From positions 89,374,740 to 89,438,739 of the forward strand of contig NC_089491.1 in assembly GCF_036850765.1 (NCBI RefSeq): 64,000 bases of DNA, written 5' to 3'. The position numbers and the translations under genes are program-made. Positions 1 to 9,529 of this stretch are shown one piece after another; the first letter of the stretch is position 1; each line of letters starts with the position of its first letter. Source of the DNA: Saccopteryx bilineata. Lineage: Eukaryota > Chordata > Mammalia > Chiroptera > Emballonuridae. Below the pieces are notes generated by a model. The model did no database searches and had not been told where the DNA came from. It worked only from the letters and a program-made list of their open reading frames with translations.

Positions 1-363
1 TCCAGTACAGTATTGACTAGAGGTGATCAGGGTGGCACCCTGTCTTGTTCCTTGCTTTAGGGGGAAATCTTTCAGTCTTTTTCCACTAAGTACAGTGGTA
101 ACTGGTTTTTGTTTCTAACATATACTTAATGAGGTCGAGAAAGTTCCTTCTTTCCTTGGTTTAAGTGTTTTACTATGTTAGATTTTGTTAAACACTTTTT
201 CATTTCTAGAGATGCTGTGTAATTTCTTTTCTTTTTATTATATTTATTTTAATTGATTGATTTTTGGGGGTGTTAAATAACCTTGCATTTCTTGGTTAAA
301 CCCTTTTGGTCATGATGAATAATCCTTTTTAATATATTGCTGGAGTCAGTTTCTTAGAATCTT

Positions 364-703
364 TTTTTTTTTTTTTTTTTACAGAGACAGAGAGAGTCAG
401 AGAGAGGGATAGACAGGGACAGACAGAAGGGAACAGAGAGATGAGAAGCATTGATCATTAGTTTTTTGTTGCACTTCACAACACCTTAATTGTTCATTGA
501 TTGCTTTCTCATATGTGCGTTGACCGCGGGCCCTCAGCAGACTGAGTAACCCCTTGCTCGAGCCAGTGACCATGGGCTCAAGCTGGTGAGCTTTTGCTAA
601 AACCAGATGAGCCCTCGCTCAAGCTGGCGACCTTGGAGTCTCAAACCTGGGTCTTCCACATCTCAGTTTGACACTCTATCCACTGCGCCACCACCTGGTC
701 AGG
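364..703 (-). repeat. Bat tRNA-derived SINE (VES/Rhin type A), minus
   Basis: The copy starts with a T-run at 362-380 (the poly(A) tail read in antisense) and ends with a CCTGGTCAGG head. The 17-bp direct repeat CAGTTTCTTAGAATCTT lies at 347-363 and 704-720 and is a perfect target-site duplication. It is inserted in the antisense L1. Confidence 0.9.
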
Positions 704-843
704 CAGTTTCTTAGAATCTTATTGAGGAATTTTGTATCTATACTCATCAGGCCTACAGATACTGGTCTGTAGTTTTCTTACCTGGGTTTTGTTACTGATA
801 TTTTTATTGCAATAAAATACACAACATAAAATTGATCATTCTA

Positions 844-1203
844 GCCTGACCAGGCGGTGGCACAGTGGATAGAGCGTCGGACTGTGATGCAGAGGACCCA
901 GGTTCGAGACCCCGAGGTCGCCAGCTTGAGCGCGAGCTCATCTGGTTTGAGCAAAAAGCCCACCAGCTTGAACCCAAGGTCGCTGGCTCCAGCAAGGGGT
1001 TACTCGGTCTGCTGAAGGCCCGCGGTCAAGGCACATATGAGAAAACAATCAATGAACAACTAAGGTGTTGCAATGCTCAATGAAAAACTAATGATTGATG
1101 CTTCTCATCTATCTCCGTTCCTGTCTGTCCCTGTCTATCCCTCTCTCTGACTCACTCTCTGTCTCTGTAAAAAATAAAAAAAAATAAAAAAATTAAAAAA
1201 AAA
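844..1203 (+). repeat. Bat tRNA-derived SINE (VES/Rhin type A), plus
   Basis: The head GCCTGACCAGGCGG is followed by a tRNA-like part with a B-box-like GGTTCGAGACC, a CT-rich tail and an A-rich end. The target-site duplication AAATTGATCATTCTA lies at 829-843 and 1204-1218. The small open frames here are SINE sequence, not genes. Confidence 0.9.
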
Positions 1204-1525
1204 AAATTGATCATTCTAATCACTCTTAGGTGTGCAATTCAGTGTTAAGTACATTCACAATGAGGTTTAACCATCACTACTACCCATCTCCAGAGCTTTT
1301 TCTTTATCCCAAACAGAAACTGTACCTATTAAAGAACAACTTCTCATTTCTTTTCCTCACCCCCAATTCCTGGTAACATCTATTTTATTTTCTATTTCTC
1401 TAAATTTGCCTATTCTAGGTACCTCATATAAGTGGAATCATACAGTATTTGCCATTTTGTGTCTGGTGTCTTTCAATTAGCAAAATGTTTTCAAAGTTCA
1501 TTCACATTGTAGCACATCAGAATTT

Positions 1526-1900
1526 TTTTTTTTTTTTTTTGTATTTTTCTGAAGCTAGAAACGGGGAGAGACAGTCAGACAGACTCCCGCATGCACCCAA
1601 CCGGGATCCACCCAGCACGCCCACCAGGGGGCGACACTCTGCCCCTCTGGGGCGTCGCTCTGCCGCGACCAGAGCCACTCTAGCGCCTGGGGCAGAGGCC
1701 AAAGAGCCATCCCCAGTGCCCAGGCCATCTTTGCTCCAATGGAGCCTCACTGCGAGAGGGGAAGAGAGAGACAGAGAGGAAGGAGAGGGGGAGGGGTAGA
1801 GAAGCAGATGGGCACTTCTCCTGTGTGCCCTGGCCGGGAATTGAACCTGGGACTCCTGCATGCCAGGTCGATGCTCTACCACTGAGCCAACCGGCCAGGG
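1526..1900 (-). repeat. Bat tRNA-derived SINE (type B), minus
   Basis: The copy runs from a T-run to a head reading CCCTGGCCGGTTGGCTCAG on the minus strand. Short flanking repeats CAGAATTT lie at 1518-1525 and 1901-1908. The B-box GGTTCAATTCCC shows its tRNA origin. The GC-rich body gives 80-140 codon open frames that are not genes. Confidence 0.85.
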
Positions 1901-2000
1901 CAGAATTTCTTTTAACAGCTGAATAATATTGCATTGACAGCTGAATGACATTTACTTGATCTGTTCATATGTTGATGGACATTGTAATTTCTTTGCTTGT

Positions 2001-2541
2001 AACTTTCTCTCTGTGTGAGTCTCAGGATTATAATGTCATTGGCAGCTCACTGCTCTGTGAAGCTGCTGTCCGTGGGCAGCATGTCAATTATAAAGGCCTT
2101 TCTCATATTGACCTGAAATTTGCCTATTGTTGCATCTACCCATGATCCTTTTATCACCATCAGAGCAATCTGAATCAGCCTTAATCAGAGGGATAGCAGC
2201 ACTAAGCCCAAATCTAGTGCTTAGACATGTGTTTGTCTAACAGTTTTTAAAGTGATTTTAACATAAAACTTATTGAAAGATTAGAAAGCTGTAAATATTG
2301 GACTTGAATTTACAAATCACAATAATCAGATGGAGCTGAGTAGTACTCCCCTTCTTTAGAAGGGACTTAGTCTGTCTAGAGCCATAGTCTTCACCACTCC
2401 ATATTACCTACGCAGTCCACATGGGCTCTTGAAGGTATGCACAAGAGTGGAAGCTATAGCTATTGCCACTGATGTAAAAGGTTTCAATTAGGAAAAAGGG
2501 TTTGGGTAGAATACTGGTGGCTCCAAGAGAACAGACATGGC
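2001..2541. other. Intergenic, nothing recognised
   Basis: Single-copy-looking, moderately AT-rich sequence. I see no exon, tRNA, SINE or LTR. Confidence 0.5.
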
Positions 2542-2879
2542 TCTAATGCTGGTGGTTGAGACCAGGCAGGTTCATATTGGATTCCAGAAAAACCGTGGAG
2601 CCGAAAGGTTTGGGCCATTCTGTTTAAGATAGTCTCACAACAGCAGACAAGCACACAGGCAGGGGAAACCACTTCTCAGGCAAACAAACAGCAAAATGGC
2701 CCCTCACAGAGGTGGGCAGGCAACCCGCCATCCACAATCTCCCATCTCTCTCGAGCACAAGTACCCCATAGCCTTACATAGGCTATGCACACGTGCCTCT
2801 GCCATGTACTCACACACTAATCAAGCAAAGTGCTTGTGGCCGGTAAACCTGTGAGCAAGCCTAACACAGCTGTCCCACA
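2542..2879 (-). repeat. Old solo-type LTR, ERV-L lineage (short subfamily)
   Basis: It is collinear with the LTR at 20120-20493, sharing the GCTGGTGG(T/C)TGAGACCAGG head, the CATAGCCTTACATAGGCTAT core and the CACAGCTG(T/C)CCCACA end. The first dinucleotide has decayed from TG to TC. The flanking pentamers ATGGC and ATGTG match at only three positions, so the target-site duplication is not secure. Confidence 0.7.
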
Positions 2880-3160
2880 ATGTGTTACAAGCCTTAGTAG
2901 ATGTAAGTATTAGGGAGTGGCAGAGACTGTGGTTCACTATACAGTGTCTGCCCCATATAAAGTGGGAGAGAGACTACTCAGATGAATATGTTACTGGCAC
3001 TTGTATGAAAATAATGGGCCTAAGACAGTTTTTGTTATTAGAAGTAAACAGGGTACTTTTTACAACTAAACCAGAAAAATCTTCCCCAAACTGGTCCCAC
3101 AGTCTGGTTTTTGAAAAGGCAGTGGAGAGATACGAATAAAGCTGTTTGCTAATTGAACCC
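2880..3160. other. 281-bp spacer between two related LTRs
   Basis: It lies between two LTRs of the same subfamily and orientation (2542-2879 and 3161-4118). It has an 85-codon plus-strand open frame (2882-3139) with no recognised domain. It could be the residue of an internally deleted provirus or just the spacer between two independent insertions. Confidence 0.35.
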
Positions 3161-4118
3161 TGCGATGCAGGTGGTGGTGGCTAGGCAAGTTCACACTGAA
3201 TTCTGCAGACCACAGAAGGACCGCAGAGCTGCAAAGCATTGGGCCTTTCCCGTTGTAAAGCCAGTATCCACGGCCACCATCACAGCCACCCGGCCCATGC
3301 AGGTGATTCGGACAGACGGTAATGAAACAACGGAGCCAAGAACTGGTGGGCCATTAGCTTTAATCCAAGCTTGTACCCAGCAGACAAGAAATACACAGTA
3401 GGAAAACACTTCCCTTTCCATTCAGGGCTCCCAAAGCCACTGACTTATACAGGTTTCCTAGAATCAAAGGTTTCTAACTTCATCAGCCTATTCACCTCTG
3501 TTCCCCATCTCCTTTTCTCTGCACAAACTCTGCACAAACTGGCTTCTCCTTCAGCGCTCCGCCATCTTGGATGCTTCTCCTCTCCCCTGCATGGCCTTTC
3601 TCTGCTCTCTTCCAGCATGGGTTCCTCTGCTCCATTTTATAGTATAGAAATCAAAACCTTTAATCCAATATACAAACAAGGAAGTCTCTGATACAAAGTC
3701 ACTTATCTGAGGCATAATGGGATTCCTCATGAGAGTGCACCACCCCACATCATGCAACAGTCAAGGTGTGGGGAAGGCTTAGTCTTAAAACTAAGCTTCA
3801 GGCTATAATGACCCAGCCTGCTTACAGCCTTTCCCCCACACCCAATGCAAACTATAAGCGAGCAAACATATATATCATATTTACAAACTTATTTGACCAA
3901 CACCCATGTATTGGATTCTCACAATGGTGGGTGAATGAACAGGCAGGGGAACAACTTTCCTCACGGTGGTGGGCCAGCGATCTGTGCTGAGGGAGAGTAC
4001 CCGTAGCCTTATGTAGGCTACACACACGGAGCTCTCTGCCGCGTGCTCACACATTACTCATGCAAAGTGCTTGCAGCCAGAAAACAAGCAAGCAAGCCTA
4101 ACCACGGCTCTTTTCCCT
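3161..4118 (-). repeat. Old ERV-L-lineage LTR, split by a younger LTR
   Basis: Bases 3161-3253 match the head, and about 3903-4118 match the tail (GTAGCCTTATGTAGGCTAC, GCAAGCAAGCCTAAC), of the short LTR subfamily seen at 20120-20493. The middle is displaced by the solo LTR at 3254-3902. The right end is decayed and approximate. Confidence 0.6.
3254..3902 (-). repeat. Solo LTR, ERV-L lineage (long subfamily)
   Basis: It begins TGTAAAGCC and ends TTTGACCAACA, the same termini as the LTRs of the ERV-L provirus at 5978-20058. The flanking pentamers CCCGT (3249-3253) and CCCAT (3903-3907) form a 5-bp target-site duplication with one transition. The minus-strand TATAAA and AATAAA places match its relatives. 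It is inserted into an older LTR of the same lineage. Confidence 0.85.
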
Positions 4119-4636
4119 ATGTACTCCATGAGTTTTTTATTCAATATAATTGTTATTAAGTGTATGTGTATGGGTGTATCTTCAGATAAATTACATTATT
4201 CTGCACCGACCTTGTTAAAAGCCTCATCTTGTTTTATAAACACTCAAATACATCTTAGAAAAGAGATTAACATAGCGTTGTCTATTTCATCAGGCACTTT
4301 GGAAAAGGTTACTGATGTTACTAAAGCCCAATTCTGATGACCCACCTTATATTTTGGCATCTAGTTAAAGATAGCATTCCTAATTATATTGGGTAAATTC
4401 TATGTCAAATAAAAAATTCAAGTCTTAATTCATTAAAAGTAGAATAAACACAAAGTATAAAAATGCTACCCTCATAAAAGGGAGAAGTGAGAGACTGCTG
4501 AGTCAGCATGTAGGCACACCATTACAGCTGATCTGACTTTTAGTCTAATCACTCTACTGTTTCCACGGCCCTGATCTTAGAGTTGTGATCTGGTCCTCTC
4601 ATTAGTGTATAGGAAAGTTTATAGTTTATCATTCTT
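4119..4636. other. Intergenic, nothing recognised
   Basis: AT-rich sequence without a recognisable gene or repeat. It ends at a target-site duplication (4622-4636) that belongs to the next element. Confidence 0.45.
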
Positions 4637-4747
4637 TTTGTGTGTGTGTGTGGAATAGTAAAAGGCTTTATTGAGTACAGAGCGCGCATCCTGCCCTGCA
4701 AGGTTCCCTGGCCCCGAGGAAAGATGGAGGAGGCCAGGGAAGTAGCC
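4637..4747 (-). pseudogene. Short retrocopy of an mRNA 3' end
   Basis: A 111-bp insert is flanked by a perfect direct repeat TAGTTTATCATTCTT at 4622-4636 and 4748-4762. On the minus strand it ends with CTCAATAAAGCCTTTT, a poly(A) signal, then a degenerate CA/A tail. This is the signature of L1-mediated retroposition of a strongly 5'-truncated transcript. The parent transcript is not recognised. Confidence 0.7.
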
Positions 4748-4762
4748 TAGTTTATCATTCTT

Positions 4763-5617
4763 AAAACAGTTATACAATATGTCCCAATGTTTTTCAGTTA
4801 CCACTTCATTCAAAATAAAACACAGATTTTAAAAAAAATTATGAAGGATTTGTGCATAGTCCATATTAAAATGATCCAGGCTCTAAATGGCTTTAGCCTT
4901 CCTTTTGAAGGACTTATAAAGACAATGAAAATTCTAGAAGGAATTACTCTGTGTCACTAGTTGAGAAATAAAGAAGCCAGTGTTACAATTCTCAGTATTT
5001 ATTTCCCTGTAGCACAAAGAAATTTTAAGGATGCAGAAAGCTTTAAAACTGGCAGGTAGTTTTCTGCCAGAGAATACTTGGTAAACAGGGAAAAAAAGGG
5101 CATTACCACAAGAAAGAGAAAAATTACTAACAAGGTATGGCTGTACTATTGTATCACTGATGGCATTATTTTCTGAAGGTCTGTCTGTCTGTCTTTCTCT
5201 CACATATATACACATGCATACCTCTCACTGGATGTAGCTCGTAAGGTAAATTCCAATGTGCAATTTTCCTTTGAGGAGGCTTAAATTAATCATAGCCACT
5301 GCTGTTTTAGGTCTCAAAAGATCCTAATATATCCAAGGATAGGATTTTTAAAATAACTGAAAGTGAAACACAGATGCAAATCCCATTACAAAATGAAGAG
5401 AATAACCCATCAAACCTTGAACCCTCTATGCCTTGGATTGGGGAACTTTAGTTAAAATCCCTGAGTGAATTTCTCTTAGATGCAAACACCAAGAAAGTGT
5501 GAATGAGTACCTTTGTGCAGACACAAAGGAATTCCTGTGAAAGGGCTTTAGAAAATTAGCCTAGAGGTTTTAGATTGCCCCTTTCTTTGGGTTTGTTAAT
5601 TAGCAAAAGAAAAAGAA
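4763..5617. other. Intergenic, nothing recognised
   Basis: AT-rich single-copy-looking DNA. A short (GTCT)n run lies near 5180-5200. I see no credible coding region. Confidence 0.45.
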
Positions 5618-5894
5618 TGTACTGACCCAAATTAGCCTGGAGAAAGGGCTAATGGAGAAAATGTCAGCAAAATGGCCATTAGCCATCCCCTTATCACCTG
5701 GCCTCCCTCTCTCGTACTCCTATTACCTCTGTTCTGCTTTTGATCAATAAAAGCTAAGGGAGAAGGAAATTTGGGAGGTCTTCTTTGCCTCCCTTGGCAG
5801 GCCTCCCCCGTCCCTCTTAAGTTTGTGACTTGAGTAGGTTTCTTCCACACTGGTAGTTCCCAGTGAGCTGGAGTACTACACCTAACTGTAGCCA
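5618..5894 (+). repeat. Candidate short solo LTR (4-bp duplication)
   Basis: The 277-bp block starts TGTACTGACC and ends TAGCCA. It has AATAAA at 5746-5751 followed by a CT-rich, U5-like tail. AGAA at 5614-5617 and 5895-5898 would be a 4-bp target-site duplication as made by gammaretroviral integrases. No second copy exists in the window, so this is a structural guess. Confidence 0.4.
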
Positions 5895-6462
5895 AGAAAA
5901 AAAAGAATCACTTTGAAATTTCTAATGAATTTGGCACGTATCTGAATTAGGATTCTTTAGAAAGAAGAATATGTGTATGTAAGGCCAGGAGCCATCATCG
6001 TGACCATTCACATGCAGGTTCCCATTGGATTTGGGCAGACGATAAAGAAATGGCGGAGTCAGAGGATGGGGGGCCATCCTATTTATTGGTGTCTCACCAA
6101 GACAGGCAAACCACAAAAGAAGACAAGGGAAAAGCAGAAAACCAGCTCTTCCCATGAAGGGCAAGGGATCAGGGGAGCCCCTGCAATTGTGATAGCAGGA
6201 ACTGTGTGTCTGAGCTCCTGGTCTGTCCCACTTTATAGTGTAGAAAACCAAAATCCCTTAATCCAATATACAAACAAGGAAGTCTCCGATACAAAGTCAC
6301 TTATCCAAGGCATAATTGGATTTCTCATGAGAGTTCACCACCCAGATCATACAATCAGTCAAGGGTGTGGGGAAAAGCTTAGTCCCAAAACCAAACCTCA
6401 GGCTACAACAACCTGGCCTGCTTATAGCCTGTCCCCCACACCCATTATAAGTCACAAGCGAG

Positions 6463-6903
6463 TGTAACCGTGAGTGGAAAAATTCTGCTTGACCTTTTGT
6501 CTAAAATTAAAGAAAGCAGGAATTGACCGCTCCCTACCATAAACCACTGAAAAATTTGCTTAGAGCTAGTGTAACAGTAAAAATAGAAAATTCCTTCTGT
6601 CCTTTGCTTGGCTAATCTTGGCTTGCAGAACAAGAACTGGCCCGCCTCGACCCGATGGAATCATAGGTGATTGCTCTTCCACAAGTACCTGGGGCAATCA
6701 CCCTGAGAGCCCTTGCAACTTCCCTATCTCTTGACTCCTGAATTCCTGACCTGAGATAATGTATAAAACTTGCTTGCTGAAGATTGTTCGGGGCTCTTGG
6801 CCACCTCCTTGCCTTGAGCCCGCTCGCGAATGTAATAAACTTTTTCTTCTGTTTTACCCACACACTTGGGTCTAGAGTCTTCGTGTTGCGTCCTCGGTCA
6901 ACA
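6463..6903 (+). repeat. 5' LTR of the gammaretroviral provirus
   Basis: It starts TGTAACCGTG and ends GGTCAACA. TATAAAA at 6762-6768 and AATAAA at 6834-6839 place the promoter and polyadenylation signal. It differs from the 3' LTR by four substitutions visible by eye. Confidence 0.95.
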
Positions 6904-6905
6904 TT

Positions 6906-6923
6906 TGGAGGTTCCACCGAGAT
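6906..6923 (+). promoter_or_regulatory. Primer binding site, tRNA-Gln
   Basis: TGGAGGTTCCACCGAGAT lies two bases after the LTR. It is an 18-base complement to the 3' end (with CCA) of mammalian tRNA-Gln. Most exogenous gammaretroviruses use tRNA-Pro, but glutamine-primed endogenous relatives are known in rodents. Confidence 0.85.
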
Positions 6924-7289
6924 CCCACTTCCTCGCAGACCACGAGACGCACGCCTGACGCTTGGTGAGTGAAACTGGCGGTGGCTGTCAGGCAGGGACG
7001 TGAGTCCCTCCTGGCTGCGACCGACAGACGTGTCAGGGGGTCGCAGGCCACAACTCCGGGGGACGCCCTGGAGTGTGAGGATGACCAAGGACGCTTGGAA
7101 GTCCATCTGCTGTCTCAGACAGAATCTGTAGATTTGTTGCCACTTTCCAACTGAGCTCGTTGGTCCGGACCGCTAGGTTTATTTTTAGTTTCATTTTGCC
7201 GTTCACAGCGCAGCCGGCTTAGTCTATTCGTCTTTGTGATTGTCCTGGTTATTGTCTTATTTGTGTGTTATTGTCTTTTTGGGTTTGAA
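6924..7289 (+). promoter_or_regulatory. Gammaretroviral leader (packaging region, candidate splice donor)
   Basis: This is the 366-bp untranslated stretch between the primer binding site and the gag ATG. TTG|GTGAGT at 6962-6970 is a candidate splice donor for the env message. The rest is GC-rich, then T-rich. No packaging structure can be shown by eye. Confidence 0.5.
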
Positions 7290-9529
7290 ATGGGACAGAA
7301 AACTTCCAACCCACTGTCCCTGACTTTGTCTCATTGGTCTGAGGTTGATGCCAAAGCCCATAATCTGTCTCTTCTTGTTAATAAGCGCAAGTGGCAGACT
7401 TTCTGTGCCTCTGAGTGGCCCACCTTCGGAGTAGGTTGGCTGACCACTGGAACCTTTCACAAGGACACCATAAAGGCAGTTAAAGCAGTTGTCTTCAATC
7501 CAGGACCTCATGGCCATCCAGATCAACAGCCTTATATTTGGGTTTGGGAAGACCTGGCTGACAACCCTCCTCCTTGGGTCCAACCTTTCCTTCCTCCCCC
7601 TACACCCTCTGTAAAGCCAGGAGCCGTCATCGTGACCATTCACATGCAGGTTCGCATTGGATTCGGACAGTCGGCAAAGAAACAGCGGAGCCAAAAACTG
7701 GTGGGCCATAGTCTTTAATTCTAGCTTTGCACCCGGCGGGCAAGTAAAAATACACACTGGGCTCCAAAACCCAGTCACACTCAGTGCTCACAAAGCTACT
7801 GACTTATCCGAGTTTCCTAGAATCAAAGGTTTCTAGCTCACCAGACTTATTCACCTCTGTTCCCCATCTCCTTTCCTTATCCCAGATACAAACTCTACAC
7901 AAACGGGCATCTCACTCAGCATTCCGCCATCTTGGCCTGCTTCTCCTGGCCTCCTCCACGTGGCCTTTCTCTGCTCTCCTCTGCTCTCTCTTCTAACCTC
8001 AGGAACCAAGAGCCCAAGCTCCCACTTCGTCCCCATTTTATAGTGTAGCAATCCAAACCCTTAATCCAATATACATAATGGGGAAGTCTCTAATACAAAA
8101 ATCACTTCTATGAGGCATGATAGGATTGTACCACCTCACACCAAAAAGGGTGGGACAGGCTTAATCCCAAAACCAAGCCTCAGGCTACAACAATTCTCAA
8201 CACACATTAATATCACCTGGGCAACGGCCTCTTTAACAAAGTGAGCATAATACATTTTATCTGCCCAACACCCTCCCTTCCAATAATCCTCTCCACCACT
8301 CGGGGCCCTCCCAGACCTGCTCTAACTCATCCAGACATCTGCTCTATGCTTCCACTCAAACCTCCGGAGCCAACGGCGCCTGCTTCGTCCCTGTATCCTC
8401 CTTCCCTCCTCTGTTCTCCCTGAATCTCAAACTGACCTTATTCTTTTTGATTCGGGACTCCCGCCTCCCTATCCCAGGGATGTCCCTGCCAGCACTGCAG
8501 GTCCCCAGCTTGGGGCCCCACATCAGGACAAACGGGGACCATCAGTGGAGGGTCCAGCCCAAGGTACCCAGAGCCGGAGAGCACAAACCCCAGATGACGT
8601 GGCCGTCACCCTGCCCCTTCGACCTTTCGGACCCCCTGTCCCTGACGGCCAAGGGGGGAACATGCCGGTGCTTCAGTATTGGCCCTTCTCCTCCTCAGAT
8701 CTATACAATTGGAAAAACAATAATCCGCCTTTTTCAGAGGACCCTGTCAAACTTACTGACCTTCTCGAGTCTCTTATGTTTTCCCATCAGCCCACTTGGG
8801 ATGACTGCCAGCAGCTTTTAGGTATCCTCTTCACCTCAGAAGAAAGAGGCTGAATTCTCTTCGAGGCCAGGAAATTGGTTCCTGGACCTGATGGTCGTCC
8901 TACTCAACTCCCCAACCTTATAGATGAGGCTTTTCCCCTGAGGCGGCCTAACTGGGACCCTAATACGCCTGAAGGTAGGCAGCAACTCTTACTCTATCGC
9001 CAGACTCTGATGATGGGTCTCCGAGCGGCGTCGAGACGCCCCACTAATTTGGCTAAGGTAAGAGAAGTAATTCAAGGGCCAGAGGAATCCCCATCCAGAT
9101 TCCTAGAGAGACTAATAGAAGCCTATAGGAGGTACACCCCTTTCGACCCTGAGTCTGAAGAACAGAGAGGGGCACTGGCTATGGCTTTTATAGGACAGTC
9201 AGCTACTGATATTCGGAGGAAACTCCAGAGGATGGATGGGTTACAGGACATGGCTCTGAGAGATTTAGTCAAGGAAGCTGATAAGGTATACTATAAAAGA
9301 ACGTGAGGAGCAGGAAAATAAGCGAGATAAACGGAGAAATAAAGAGTCAACGAAGATTTTGGCTACCGTAGTAGGGAAGCAGGATAGGAAATGAAAGAAT
9401 AGCACCCTGGGCCCGCGCCAGAAGCTGGGATCCAATCAATGTGCTTACTGTAAAGAGGAAAGACATTGGGCTAGAGATTGTCCCAAGAAAAAGAAGAAGA
9501 CCGCAGACCTCCTTGCCCTGGAAGGTTAG
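7290..9529 (+). pseudogene. gag: Gammaretroviral gag, broken by point lesions and an LTR insertion
   Basis: ATG 7290 is followed by MGQ, a myristoylation-type start, and a matrix-like domain to 7609. There the solo LTR (7610-8270, plus CCCTC duplication) intervenes; matrix resumes at 8276 in the same frame. A frameshift near 8390-8415 (frame stop at 8421-8423) leads into a p12-like segment with a PPPY late-domain motif (near 8459-8474) and a capsid domain. Further lesions are TGA at 8851-8853, a frameshift near 9297 (TGA at 9304-9306 in the capsid frame) and TGA at 9392-9394. The nucleocapsid keeps a CCHC zinc knuckle (C-X2-C-X4-H-X4-C, 9440-9481). The natural gag terminator is TAG 9527-9529, where gammaretroviruses read through into pol. 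Nothing full-length can be made. Confidence 0.9.
7610..8270 (-). repeat. Solo LTR of the ERV-L lineage inside gag
   Basis: 661 bp, from TGTAAAGCC to GCCCAACA, with CCCTC at 7605-7609 and 8271-8275 as a 5-bp target duplication. It matches the opposite-strand LTR at 21453-22152 and, at its ends, the 525-bp LTRs of the surrounding ERV-L. Its presence inside the gammaretrovirus shows this lineage was still moving after that provirus had integrated. Confidence 0.95.

Larger units (their letters stand above)
1..2000 (-). repeat. Old L1 fragments, antisense, broken by SINEs
   Basis: The first 830 bases read on the minus strand as part of an L1 reverse-transcriptase gene. Bases 780 to about 1990 read as the conserved mammalian L1 3' untranslated region. 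The SINEs at 364-703, 844-1203 and 1526-1900 interrupt it; removing them restores continuity. No open L1 frame survives. The family assignment rests on recognised L1 sequence character, not on a search. Confidence 0.75.
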
